From positions 1 to 6,381 of the forward strand of contig JADFYA010000222.1 in NCBI GenBank assembly GCA_015233285.1: a DNA stretch of 6,381 nt, written 5' to 3'. Of the stretch, positions 1 to 5,088 are shown piece after piece (position 1 is the first letter of the stretch; every line of letters starts with the position of its first letter). The position numbers and the translations under genes were made by a program. The notes beneath the pieces are model-generated. The model saw nothing but the letters and a program-made list of their open reading frames with translations. It searched no databases and was not told the DNA's origin. The stretch is from Deltaproteobacteria bacterium (GTDB lineage Bacteria; Desulfobacterota; JADFXK01).

Positions 1-516
1 AGCCAGGATGAGTTTGACCGACTGCTGGATGAACTTCCAATTCATGCCATGGATATCGTGCAGACCGCTTACTACACGGGCATGAGGGCTGGTGAAATAT
101 TCAATCTGACATGGGATAAGGTGGACTTGGAAAAAGGTGTGATCCAACTTGAGGCGGAGGATACCAAAACCAATCAGCCCAGGTTGATCTACCTACACGA
201 GGAAGTCTTGGCTATCTTGTCAAGGTTATCCCAGGTTAGGCCTACAGATCACGATTACGTGTTCACCTACGAAGGTCTGCCCATCAAGAGCATCAAGACC
301 TGTTTCAACAAGGCCTGCTACAGGGCTGGCATAGACGACTTTCGGTTCCATGACCTCCGGCACACCTTTAACACCTTGATGCGGAAAGCGGGCGTATCTA
401 AGAGCGTCATCATGCAATTGACGGGACACAAGACCGACGCTATGTTTCATAGATACGATACGGTGGATGAGGCAGATGCCAGAGACGCTTTAGTAAAATT
501 AAATCAGGTTGTTTAA
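1..516 (+). CDS. Tyrosine recombinase (phage/island integrase), C-terminal catalytic domain, 5' end outside window
   Basis: This is the last 171 codons of a site-specific tyrosine recombinase; the frame is open from base 1, so the N-terminal arm- and core-binding domains lie to the left. Counting from the first codon in the window, the whole catalytic set is visible: Arg29 in TGMRAGE, Lys56 in the beta-hairpin (DTKTNQ), His117 and Arg120 in FHDLRHTF, His143 in LTGHK and nucleophile Tyr152 in HRYD. An internal ATG at position 49 is not a plausible start because conserved family sequence (QDEFDRLLDEL) precedes it. The enzyme would form a 3'-phosphotyrosyl link to DNA and integrate or excise an element. 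Its stop lies 95 bp from the CCA end of a tRNA-Lys gene, which is typical of integrases carried by elements that use a tRNA 3' end as attachment site. The fragment looks intact, not degraded. The specific subfamily cannot be named from this half. Confidence 0.93.
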   Translation, partial: SQDEFDRLLDELPIHAMDIVQTAYYTGMRAGEIFNLTWDKVDLEKGVIQLEAEDTKTNQPRLIYLHEEVLAILSRLSQVRPTDHDYVFTYEGLPIKSIKTCFNKACYRAGIDDFRFHDLRHTFNTLMRKAGVSKSVIMQLTGHKTDAMFHRYDTVDEADARDALVKLNQVV

Positions 517-544
517 AATATCAGTCGGAAGGGCAAAAAGCTCG

Positions 545-565
545 AGTGCTCCCATAGTGCTCCCA
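545..565. repeat. Two tandem copies of a 10-bp direct repeat (agtgctccca)
   Basis: The 10-mer agtgctccca occurs at 545-554 and again, identically, at 556-565, so the two copies are phased by 11 bp, about one helical turn. They sit between the integrase stop codon and the tRNA-Lys terminator. Helically phased short direct repeats beside an integrase gene and an attachment site are typical of arm-type recombinase or excisionase binding sites. That role is an inference here, because no family consensus is available to confirm it. Confidence 0.5.
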
Positions 566-568
566 AAG

Positions 569-601
569 AAAAAAAAGGACCTAACCTTTTGAGTTAAGTC
601 C
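569..601 (-). terminator. Rho-independent terminator of tRNA-Lys
   Basis: Read on the minus strand, ggacttaac (601-593) and gttaggtcc (585-577) form a 9-bp stem with one G-T wobble around a 7-nt loop, followed directly by eight T (576-569). It begins 11 nt beyond the CCA end of the tRNA, so it most likely ends the tRNA transcript. It may also shield the tRNA from antisense transcription arriving from the integrase side. Confidence 0.8.
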
Positions 602-611
602 TTGTATTCCC

Positions 612-640
612 TGGTGGGCCGTCGGAGGCTCGAACTCCAA
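612..640. other. Putative attachment site in the tRNA-Lys 3' end
   Basis: The integrase gene ends close to the 3' end of tRNA-Lys, and tyrosine recombinases commonly use the T-arm and acceptor-stem 3' part of tRNA genes as attB, restoring the tRNA on integration. The crossover would fall in or just beyond the T loop to CCA. The second attachment copy would lie to the left, outside the window, so the exact boundary cannot be seen and this entry is an inference. Confidence 0.3.
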
Positions 641-687
641 ACCTACTGATTAAGAGTCAGTTGCTCTACCGGTTGAGCTAACGGCCC
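612..687 (-). tRNA. tRNA-Lys (anticodon CTT), CCA encoded
   Basis: The minus strand folds into a complete 76-nt cloverleaf. The acceptor stem is GGGCCGT/ACGGCCC, the D stem GCTC/GAGC, and the anticodon stem ACTGA/TCAGT encloses loop CTCTTAA. The T arm is TGGAG-TTCGAGC-CTCCG with one wobble at its base. The discriminator base is A, followed by an encoded CCA. The anticodon CTT (654-652) reads AAG lysine codons. No mismatch or intron is seen, so the gene looks functional. It has a promoter 28-54 bases upstream and an intrinsic terminator 11 bases downstream. Its 3' half probably served as insertion site for the element carrying the adjacent integrase. Confidence 0.96.
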
Positions 688-714
688 GGATGTGGTGCGA
701 TCAAGTTCGTCCCT

Positions 715-741
715 TTTATACCTTCGATTCCGGCCTGTCAA
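715..741 (-). promoter_or_regulatory. Probable sigma70 promoter of tRNA-Lys
   Basis: On the minus strand a perfect -35 TTGACA (741-736) is followed after 15 bp by TATAAA (720-715), a 5/6 match to the -10. Transcription would start near 708, about 20 nt ahead of the mature tRNA 5' end at 687, which suits a tRNA gene. The spacer is short compared with the usual 16-18 bp. This would make the tRNA independent of pyrD transcription. Confidence 0.6.
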
Positions 742-743
742 GC

Positions 744-777
744 AAAAATTTGACCAGGGGAGATGCCGATAGGTCAA
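744..777 (-). terminator. Weak terminator-like hairpin at the pyrD stop
   Basis: Minus-strand TTGACC (777-772) can pair with GGTCAA (755-750) around a 16-nt loop, followed by ATTTTT (749-744). The left arm includes the pyrD stop codon. The stem has only six pairs and the loop is long, so termination would be inefficient. It may still separate the pyr transcript from the tRNA promoter immediately downstream. Confidence 0.3.
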
Positions 778-1694
778 GAGAGACGAAGTGTCCCAATAAG
801 ATCAGTAAGTTTTGCGACTTCGCAGTCAGTTAAGTAACCCGTAATTCCTTCGAGCACATCCATGGTGGCCGTGGGATTGAAAAAATTGGCCGTGCCGATC
901 TGGATGGCGGTGGCCCCGGCGATAAAGAATTCCACCGCATCTTGCCAGGTGCTGATGCCCCCAACCCCGATCACCGGTACATCCACCGCCCTGGCCACTT
1001 GCCAGACCATCCGCAAGGCCACCGGCTTAATCGCCGGACCGGACAAGCCTCCCGTGATGTTGGCCAGCCTGGGCCGCCGCGTGGTCAGATCAATGGCCAG
1101 GCCCAGCAGAGTGTTGATCACGGTTAAACCATCTGCCCCGGCATCTGCCGCAGCCTTGGCCATGACCGTAATGTCGGCCACATTGGGGGTCAACTTGACC
1201 AGCAGAGTCTTCTTTGTCACGGCTCGGACCCGGGCGGTCAACCTGGACGTGGCCTCGGCATCAGTCCCAAAAATCAGGCCTCCGGCCGCGACATTGGGGC
1301 AGGAAATATTCAGCTCAATGGCGTCCACCCCCTCCTGATCGGAAAGCGCCGCCGCAATCTCGACGTATTCGTCTTCGGTCTCACCCAGGATGTTGACCAC
1401 GAGGGCCGGAACCAGATGGCGCAAGTAGGGCAACTTGTCCCTGATAAAAGCGGTCAGTCCCACGTTCTGCAATCCAATGGCATTTAACATCCCGGCCGCG
1501 GTCTCCACGATCCGCGGGGGTGGATTGCCCGGCCGCGGCCTTAAGGAGATTCCCTTGACGACCAGAGCCCCCAGCCGATTTAGATCTACAATTCCGTCAT
1601 ATTCTTCGCCATAGCCGAAAGTCCCCGAAGCGGTCATAACCGGGTTGGCCAACTTGAGACGGCCCAAAGTAACAGTCAAATCCGGATGATTCAT
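774..1694 (-). CDS. pyrD: Dihydroorotate dehydrogenase, class 1B catalytic subunit (PyrD/PyrDB)
   Basis: The protein has 306 residues, close to the 300-311 usual for class 1B. It oxidises (S)-dihydroorotate to orotate with FMN in de novo pyrimidine synthesis, and in class 1B electrons pass through PyrK to NAD+. It is cytosolic. Visible signatures, in order: NPVMTASGTFGYG (17-29), VVKGISL with Lys47, NPPPRIVET (57-65), GLQN (74-77), NISCPN with catalytic-base Cys132 (class 1 uses Cys where class 2 uses Ser), VKLTPN with Lys167, INT (193-195), GGLSGPAIKP (215-224), GVGGI (243-247) and a phosphate-binding IQIGTANF (264-271). The ATG overlaps the pyrK stop in an ATGA, indicating translational coupling and one operon. 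The next gene on the same strand is tRNA-Lys, which has its own promoter. No defect is seen. Confidence 0.96.
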   Translation of the reverse strand: MNHPDLTVTLGRLKLANPVMTASGTFGYGEEYDGIVDLNRLGALVVKGISLRPRPGNPPPRIVETAAGMLNAIGLQNVGLTAFIRDKLPYLRHLVPALVVNILGETEDEYVEIAAALSDQEGVDAIELNISCPNVAAGGLIFGTDAEATSRLTARVRAVTKKTLLVKLTPNVADITVMAKAAADAGADGLTVINTLLGLAIDLTTRRPRLANITGGLSGPAIKPVALRMVWQVARAVDVPVIGVGGISTWQDAVEFFIAGATAIQIGTANFFNPTATMDVLEGITGYLTDCEVAKLTDLIGTLRLS

Positions 1695-2554
1695 GAGTTA
1701 AACACCTCCCCGGCATCAAACACCGGACCTTCCCGGCACACCCGCAAGTAAGCCGGACCTGGGGCATCGGCTTTCCGAACCACGCAGCCTAAACAAACGC
1801 CCAGGCCACAAGCCATGCCGGTTTCCAGCGACACCTGACAGGGGCACCCAGCCGCGGCGGCCAGACCAGCCACGGCCTGAAGCATGGCCTTGGGCCCACA
1901 GCTATACAGGCGAATCGGTTCAGAGGCGGCATCCAACTGCTCTTGGACCAGGCTGGTGACCAGTCCCGGCCGTCCCAGGGATCCGTCCTCGGTCGTTACC
2001 TGAACCCTTACCCCTAATTCGGCCAATTCTTCTAGGCATAGGATGTCGGCCCGGCCTTTTCCCCCGGCCAGAACGGTGACTTCATCCGGCCGGCACAAAC
2101 CACGGCGGATCAGGTCCTGGGCCAGGAAAAAAAGCGGCGCCAGTCCCAGCCCTCCCGCCACCAACAACACCCGTCCTGGGGCTAAGAGAAATCCCCGGCC
2201 CAGGGGACCGGTGACGGCCAGAGTTTCTCCCACGGCGGTCTTAGCCAGGATCCGGGTGCCTTGACCGACCACCCGAAACAGGATGTCGAAGCCGCCACCC
2301 ATCACCCGATGAATGGAAAACGGCCGGGGAAGCAACGGATCAACCGCGTCGCTGACCCGGACCATAACGAACTGTCCCGGCCCGGCCGCCGCGGCGATCT
2401 CCTCGCCCATGAGCGAAAGATGGTAAACATCGTTCGTTATCCGCCGGTTGGCCACCACCTTGACTCCGATATGACGGGGTGCCCCGGAAGAGGACGCGGT
2501 GATACCAGGCTTCGGATGCAGACCGGTTTGGAACTGACTTTGTTGTTTATCCAT
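1691..2554 (-). CDS. pyrK: Dihydroorotate dehydrogenase B, electron-transfer subunit (PyrK)
   Basis: This iron-sulfur flavoprotein passes electrons from the FMN of PyrD through [2Fe-2S] and FAD to NAD+; the active form is expected to be a PyrD2-PyrK2 heterotetramer. It belongs to the ferredoxin reductase fold: FAD-binding RPFSIHR at 77-83 and GPLGRGF at 116-122, a nucleotide-binding VAGGLGLAPL at 132-141, and SCGP ahead of the C-terminal cluster domain. The cluster ligands are Cys249, Cys254, Cys257 and Cys273 (C-x4-C-x2-C-x15-C). At 287 residues it is about 25 longer than typical PyrK (roughly 255-265). The excess is a polar, low-complexity N-terminus (residues 1-27), so a later start is possible, but no better in-frame ATG precedes the conserved region, and AAGG lies 5 nt before this ATG. 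It overlaps pyrD by ATGA. Confidence 0.94.
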   Translation of the reverse strand: MDKQQSQFQTGLHPKPGITASSSGAPRHIGVKVVANRRITNDVYHLSLMGEEIAAAAGPGQFVMVRVSDAVDPLLPRPFSIHRVMGGGFDILFRVVGQGTRILAKTAVGETLAVTGPLGRGFLLAPGRVLLVAGGLGLAPLFFLAQDLIRRGLCRPDEVTVLAGGKGRADILCLEELAELGVRVQVTTEDGSLGRPGLVTSLVQEQLDAASEPIRLYSCGPKAMLQAVAGLAAAAGCPCQVSLETGMACGLGVCLGCVVRKADAPGPAYLRVCREGPVFDAGEVFNS

Positions 2555-2578
2555 AACTGCCTTATATTATATAGGTGC

Positions 2579-2607
2579 TTTATAAATGTAAGGGGAATTG
2601 CCGGCAA
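2579..2607 (-). promoter_or_regulatory. Probable pyrKD promoter with palindrome over the -35
   Basis: On the minus strand TTGCCG (2607-2602; 4/6 to consensus) and TATAAA (2584-2579; 5/6) are separated by exactly 17 bp. Initiation near 2572 gives a leader of about 18 nt, long enough to hold the AAGG ribosome binding site of pyrK. The -35 lies in a perfect 10-bp palindrome ttgccggcaa (2598-2607), which could be an operator half-overlapping RNA polymerase contacts, although 10-bp palindromes also arise by chance. With such a short leader there is no room for a UTP-sensing attenuator. Confidence 0.5.
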
Positions 2608-2654
2608 AGGGCGAAAATCGCTCGACGGGTTATGGACGCAGCGGATTTTGAATG

Positions 2655-2691
2655 GGAAAAATCGTTGCGTCTCTTTCGCATGGAATTTTCC
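2655..2691. repeat. Inverted repeat with symmetric internal loop
   Basis: The arms ggaaaa (2655-2660) and ttttcc (2686-2691) pair, then a 5x5 internal loop, then tgcg (2666-2669) with cgca (2677-2680) around a 7-nt loop. It is upstream of the predicted pyrK start point, so it would not be in the pyrK leader. A role in DNA binding or in the msrB-side transcript is possible but unproven, and total pairing is modest. Confidence 0.3.
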
Positions 2692-2707
2692 GTCGTGTCC
2701 CGCAAAA

Positions 2708-2728
2708 ATTGTTAATAAAATCAACAAT
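2708..2728. repeat. 21-bp imperfect AT-rich palindrome, operator-like
   Basis: The arms attgttaat (2708-2716) and atcaacaat (2720-2728) match as inverted repeats at 8 of 9 positions around a 3-bp centre. The size and symmetry fit a dimeric helix-turn-helix regulator site between the divergent pyrK and msrB units. No regulator gene is in the window to link it to. Confidence 0.35.
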
Positions 2729-2787
2729 GAGTGACTAATCTGAAATGAACGTCAAGTAAATTGGATGTGGATCTTTTATCATATCGC

Positions 2788-2817
2788 TTGCCCTGTTACC
2801 ATATTTTTTATTAAAAT
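2788..2817 (+). promoter_or_regulatory. Weak promoter candidate for the msrB-msrA unit
   Basis: TTGCCC (2788-2793) and TAAAAT (2812-2817) are 18 bp apart, each a partial match to sigma70 boxes. Initiation here would give a leader of about 270 nt before msrB, which is long. No better plus-strand pair was found nearer the gene, so this is only a candidate. Confidence 0.22.
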
Positions 2818-3094
2818 GGCAATGAATGGGCGGCCTGGATTGGAGTCCGCCTCGTTGTCTGAACCATGATTACGCTGATTGACTGATTTACTATGAGTGC
2901 TTGTGGCTTCAAGGCCAAGACGTAGGGACCGGAGCTATTTCCAAAATGAAGCATCGCCTTGAGGGGCCAGACCAGCCATCCGGCCGGACCGGGGCACTCT
3001 CCAGTGTCTTCTCCTGAATTATTCCACCAGATGCCGAATTCCAGACTTTCCGACTGGAAATAATCTGAAACAAAACTTATCTTCTAGGAGAAGG

Positions 3095-3652
3095 ATGATG
3101 AAACATTTTTTTGTGGTGTTCATTGTATTCATCTTCGGCCTCATCGCCTCCTGCACCGGGGGAACAACGAATAACAGCCCCCCGGCGGCCGGAAAAAGCG
3201 AGGCCGAGCGCGGTGCAATCAAACTCTACGCCGCGGCCAAGAAAGGATATGTCATGGTAGAAAAAATCGTTAAGACCAAGGCAGAATGGCGGCAACTCCT
3301 CACTCCGGAACAGTACCACGTCACCCGCGAGGCCGGGACCGAACGCGCCTTCTCCGGGATCTACGCGAATAATCACGACAAGGGGGTCTATCAATGCGTC
3401 TGCTGTGGCAACGATCTGTTCAGCTCGGAGACTAAGTTCGAGTCGGGGACGGGCTGGCCCAGCTTCTGGCAACCAATCGCCCCGGAAAACGTCGTCACCC
3501 GGTCGGATAATAGCCTTTTCGGACAGAGAACCGAGGTCCTATGCAGCTGCTGCGAGGCCCACTTAGGACACGTCTTCAATGATGGTCCGCCGCCGACCGG
3601 GCTTCGCTATTGCATGAATTCTGCGGCCCTGAAACTGGTGAAAGGGGAATGA
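3095..3652 (+). CDS. msrB: Peptide-methionine (R)-S-oxide reductase MsrB, lipoprotein form
   Basis: MsrB reduces the R epimer of methionine sulfoxide in proteins. The 185-residue product begins with a lipoprotein signal: Lys-His, a Phe/Val/Ile-rich core (5-17) and lipobox LIASC with Cys20. Thr follows the Cys rather than Asp, so outer membrane sorting is plausible by the enterobacterial rule. A linker of about 40 residues precedes the SelR domain (from about 62). Zinc ligands are Cys101/Cys104 (CVCC) and Cys150/Cys153 (CSCC). GTGWPSFW is at 118-125, His156 and His159 in HLGHVF, and the catalytic Cys173 with Asn175 in [10 protein letters not shown]. Two further cysteines, 103 and 152, sit inside the zinc knuckles. 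Two adjacent ATGs (3095, 3098) follow AGGAG (3086-3090). The second has the better spacing, 7 nt instead of 4, so translation may start one codon later. msrA follows after 55 bp. Confidence 0.95.
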   Translation: MMKHFFVVFIVFIFGLIASCTGGTTNNSPPAAGKSEAERGAIKLYAAAKKGYVMVEKIVKTKAEWRQLLTPEQYHVTREAGTERAFSGIYANNHDKGVYQCVCCGNDLFSSETKFESGTGWPSFWQPIAPENVVTRSDNSLFGQRTEVLCSCCEAHLGHVFNDGPPPTGLRYCMNSAALKLVKGE

Positions 3653-3707
3653 GGTTGCCCCTAAGGCGGAAGATGAGGTCAACCGGCATCAAAGAGGAGA
3701 AGAAACC

Positions 3708-4331
3708 ATGAACTCGATCATGTTAACGTCCGCGTTAGTCGTGGCATTTGGTTTGTCACTGATCCTCATGGCCCCGACGGGAGCACCGGCGGCTCAGAAG
3801 TTGGAGACGGCCATCTTTGCCGGGGGCTGCTTCTGGTGTATGGAGGCGCCCTTCGACTCGCAACCAGGAGTCATCTCAGTCACTCCCGGGTACACCGGGG
3901 GGAGCGTCAAAGATCCCACCTATGAACAGGTGTCGGCCGGCGGGACAGGCCACGCGGAATCGGTCCAGATCGTTTATGATCCGCTTGTCATCAATTATAA
4001 CAAACTACTTGAAATCTTCTGGCACAATATCGACCCCACGGTTACCGACCGTCAGTTTTGCGACCGGGGGCACCAGTACCGCTCTGCCATCTTTTATCAA
4101 GGTGAGGCCCAACGAAAAATGGCCGAGGAGTCAAAGACGGCCTTAGAAAAAGCCAAACCATTCCAGGGACCGGTCGTCACCGAGATCTCGCCGGCGAGCC
4201 CGTTCTACCCGGCCGAAGAATACCACCGGCATTATTACCAGAAAAACCCCTTACGGTACAAATTCTATCGGACCGGTTGCGGCCGGGACCGACGGCTCAA
4301 GGAGTTATGGGGAAGTGCCGCGGGGCATTGA
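3708..4331 (+). CDS. msrA: Peptide-methionine (S)-S-oxide reductase MsrA, exported
   Basis: MsrA reduces the S epimer of methionine sulfoxide and so complements the MsrB encoded just upstream. The protein has 207 residues. A hydrophobic N-terminus (about 4-22) ending in APA-A, with likely cleavage after residue 28 or 29, indicates Sec export, although the n-region has no basic residue. The mature part, about 178 residues, matches single-domain MsrA. The nucleophile Cys41 is in GGCFWCME, with Tyr72, Glu84 in GHAES and Tyr124 in HQYRS at the family's substrate-binding and acid positions. Cys191 in RTGCGRDRRLKELWG is the likely resolving cysteine, recycled by a thioredoxin-like partner; Cys44 and Cys118 are extra. 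AGGAG (3695-3699) lies 8 nt before this ATG, which supports the start. It is almost certainly co-transcribed with msrB, but as a separate protein and not the fused MsrAB seen in some bacteria. Confidence 0.95.
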   Translation: MNSIMLTSALVVAFGLSLILMAPTGAPAAQKLETAIFAGGCFWCMEAPFDSQPGVISVTPGYTGGSVKDPTYEQVSAGGTGHAESVQIVYDPLVINYNKLLEIFWHNIDPTVTDRQFCDRGHQYRSAIFYQGEAQRKMAEESKTALEKAKPFQGPVVTEISPASPFYPAEEYHRHYYQKNPLRYKFYRTGCGRDRRLKELWGSAAGH

Positions 4332-4347
4332 TGGAACCACTTGTTGC

Positions 4348-4398
4348 TTGTTGCCTGTTACTCGTTCCTCGTTGCTTTCAACAACCAACGGGCAACAA
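4348..4398. repeat. Inverted repeat within gttg/caac-rich low-complexity DNA
   Basis: The 12-base arms ttgttgcctgtt (4348-4359) and aacgggcaacaa (4387-4398) pair with one G-T wobble, and an inner gttg/caac (4371-4374 / 4379-4382) can pair as well. The surrounding bases 4341-4400 are dominated by variants of gttgc, cgtt and caac, a degenerate simple-sequence pattern. There is no T-run after the hairpin, so it is not a standard intrinsic terminator for msrA. It may be a genome-wide intergenic repeat; that cannot be tested from one copy. Confidence 0.5.
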
Positions 4399-4549
4399 TC
4401 GTATCCAGAAGCGTCACTTATGACCGTGCGACTATATAATGTCGGTGGTCGATTTATGGCTGAGGAGTGATTTTTTATAAATTGGGCGGACTGACGCCAA
4501 AAATATCCTTGCTTTTCCTCACCGCTTGTGCTAAACAATATCTTTTTTT

Positions 4550-4567
4550 GCCTGGCGTGAGTCAGGC
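4550..4567 (+). promoter_or_regulatory. Small hairpin in the rpmB leader
   Basis: The arms gcctg (4550-4554) and caggc (4563-4567) enclose an 8-nt loop, preceded by seven T (4543-4549), 29 nt before the rpmB Shine-Dalgarno. A leader hairpin could serve autoregulation by a ribosomal protein, but five pairs are weak evidence. A perfect TATAAT lies upstream at 4435-4440 without a recognisable -35. Confidence 0.2.
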
Positions 4568-4607
4568 TCCCCTACCTGAATATTAAGCTCTGAAACAGGA
4601 GAGAACA

Positions 4608-4799
4608 ATGTCAAAGAGTTGCGAGATCTGCGGGAAGCACCCGGTTGTCGGGAACAACGTCAGCCATGCCAATAACAAAACCAAGCGCAGGTGGTATCCC
4701 AACCTGCAACGGGTCCGGACCGTGCTAAATGGAACGGTAAGACGGATCCGGGTTTGCACCCGATGCCTGCGTACCGGCTCGGTGGTCAAGCCGGCCTAA
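4608..4799 (+). CDS. rpmB: 50S ribosomal protein L28 (bL28), zinc-ribbon form
   Basis: This 63-residue basic protein matches bL28 throughout. It starts [10 protein letters not shown], continues with [20 protein letters not shown] (15-34) and ends in an RVCTRCLR motif. The large-subunit protein binds 23S rRNA and takes part in late assembly. Cys5, Cys8, Cys50 and Cys53 form two CxxC pairs, so this is the zinc-binding (C+) type, not the Zn-independent paralogue made under zinc limitation in some bacteria. AGGAG at 4597-4601 stands 6 nt before the ATG and fixes the start. The gene is not next to rpmG here, and neighbours on both sides are non-coding, so it appears monocistronic. Confidence 0.97.
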   Translation: MSKSCEICGKHPVVGNNVSHANNKTKRRWYPNLQRVRTVLNGTVRRIRVCTRCLRTGSVVKPA

Positions 4800-4835
4800 T
4801 GCCATCTGAAACAGCTTGATCGTACAGAGCCTCAG

Positions 4836-4899
4836 CCCTTAGGGACGACCTGGAAAACAGACCGAGCACAACAGCTTCTCCAGGATCTTCCCTTAAGGG
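4836..4899. ncRNA. Long imperfect hairpin, possible structured RNA or 3' end of the rpmB transcript
   Basis: The left arm 4836-4853 pairs with the right arm 4880-4899 in 17 Watson-Crick pairs, with one C-T mismatch and two single-base bulges (4893 and 4885), around a 26-nt loop. The right arm ends in the palindrome cccttaaggg (4890-4899). The hairpin lies 37 bp after the rpmB stop. A T-run (4917-4921) follows 17 nt later, too far for a standard intrinsic terminator. The pairing is much longer than expected by chance in this length of DNA. The strand transcribed is unknown; rpmB read-through favours plus. I cannot match it to a known RNA family from memory. Confidence 0.4.
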
Positions 4900-5048
4900 A
4901 ACGCTTGCCGACCCCCTTTTTACCGCCCCAGCTACCGGCTGGTCCTTTTCGGCCCCCCACCCTTTCCCGCCGAAACATATGCCCATCTACCCAGGCTTCA
5001 CCCTGCAGCCATCATCATCTATCCCAAGACGCGCCGGCCCAAAAATAA

Positions 5049-5088
5049 TAAAAAAGGCTCCATAACTGAATATACAGCGACTTTTTTA
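5049..5088. terminator. A-tract/T-tract hairpin, weak bidirectional terminator candidate
   Basis: Eleven base pairs can form between 5049-5059 and 5076-5088 with a 2-nt bulge (5079-5080) and a 16-nt loop. The stem is mostly an A-tract facing a run of six T (5082-5087), the pattern of a weak terminator usable in either direction. It lies about 130 bp before the propeller gene and could separate it from rpmB. The GC part is only four pairs, so function is uncertain. Confidence 0.3.

Larger units (their letters stand above)
2555..3094. other. Intergenic region between divergent pyrK and msrB
   Basis: These 540 bp separate divergent transcription units. Open frames here are short, lack Shine-Dalgarno sequences and resemble nothing recognisable, so I see no gene. 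It holds the pyrK promoter candidate (2579-2607) with an overlapping palindrome, a hairpin with a symmetric internal loop (2655-2691), an imperfect AT-rich palindrome (2708-2728), and a weak plus-strand promoter candidate (2788-2817). A small inverted repeat, ttccag/ctggaa (3039-3044 / 3054-3059, 9-nt loop), lies 27 bp before the msrB Shine-Dalgarno. The stretch from about 2830 to 3030 shows nothing else I can interpret. Confidence 0.6.

Noticed and set aside
862..1338. Plus-strand 158-codon open frame opposite pyrD
   Set aside because: It is a shadow of the strongly supported pyrD on the other strand, without a ribosome binding site or recognisable domain.
2566..2571. Perfect TATAAT on the minus strand just before pyrK
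   Set aside because: Initiation from it would leave about 5 nt of leader and cut out the ribosome binding site, and no -35 is correctly spaced; the pair at 2579-2607 is better.
2655..2691. Possible cyclic di-GMP (GEMM-I) riboswitch on the minus strand because of gaaagagacgcaa
   Set aside because: The conserved paired framework around gaaa and the ggacgcaaagcc segment are not present, and it lies upstream of the predicted pyrK start.
2261..2734. Plus-strand 157-codon frame running out of pyrK into the spacer
   Set aside because: Half of it is antisense to conserved PyrK sequence, the rest has no domain-like features, and no Shine-Dalgarno is present.
4435..4440. Perfect TATAAT on the plus strand upstream of rpmB as promoter
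   Set aside because: No recognisable -35 or extended -10 at suitable spacing; a lone hexamer in AT-rich DNA is weak evidence.
4801..4921. Possible SRP (4.5S) RNA on the minus strand, because ctgttttccaggtc resembles the ctgtttaccaggtc part of bacterial SRP RNA
   Set aside because: The nearly invariant domain IV loop (ggaa tetraloop with agcagcc) is missing; the match is limited to about 13 bases.
4786..4986. Minus-strand 66-codon frame downstream of rpmB
   Set aside because: It covers the long hairpin and the end of rpmB, has no ribosome binding site and resembles no family.
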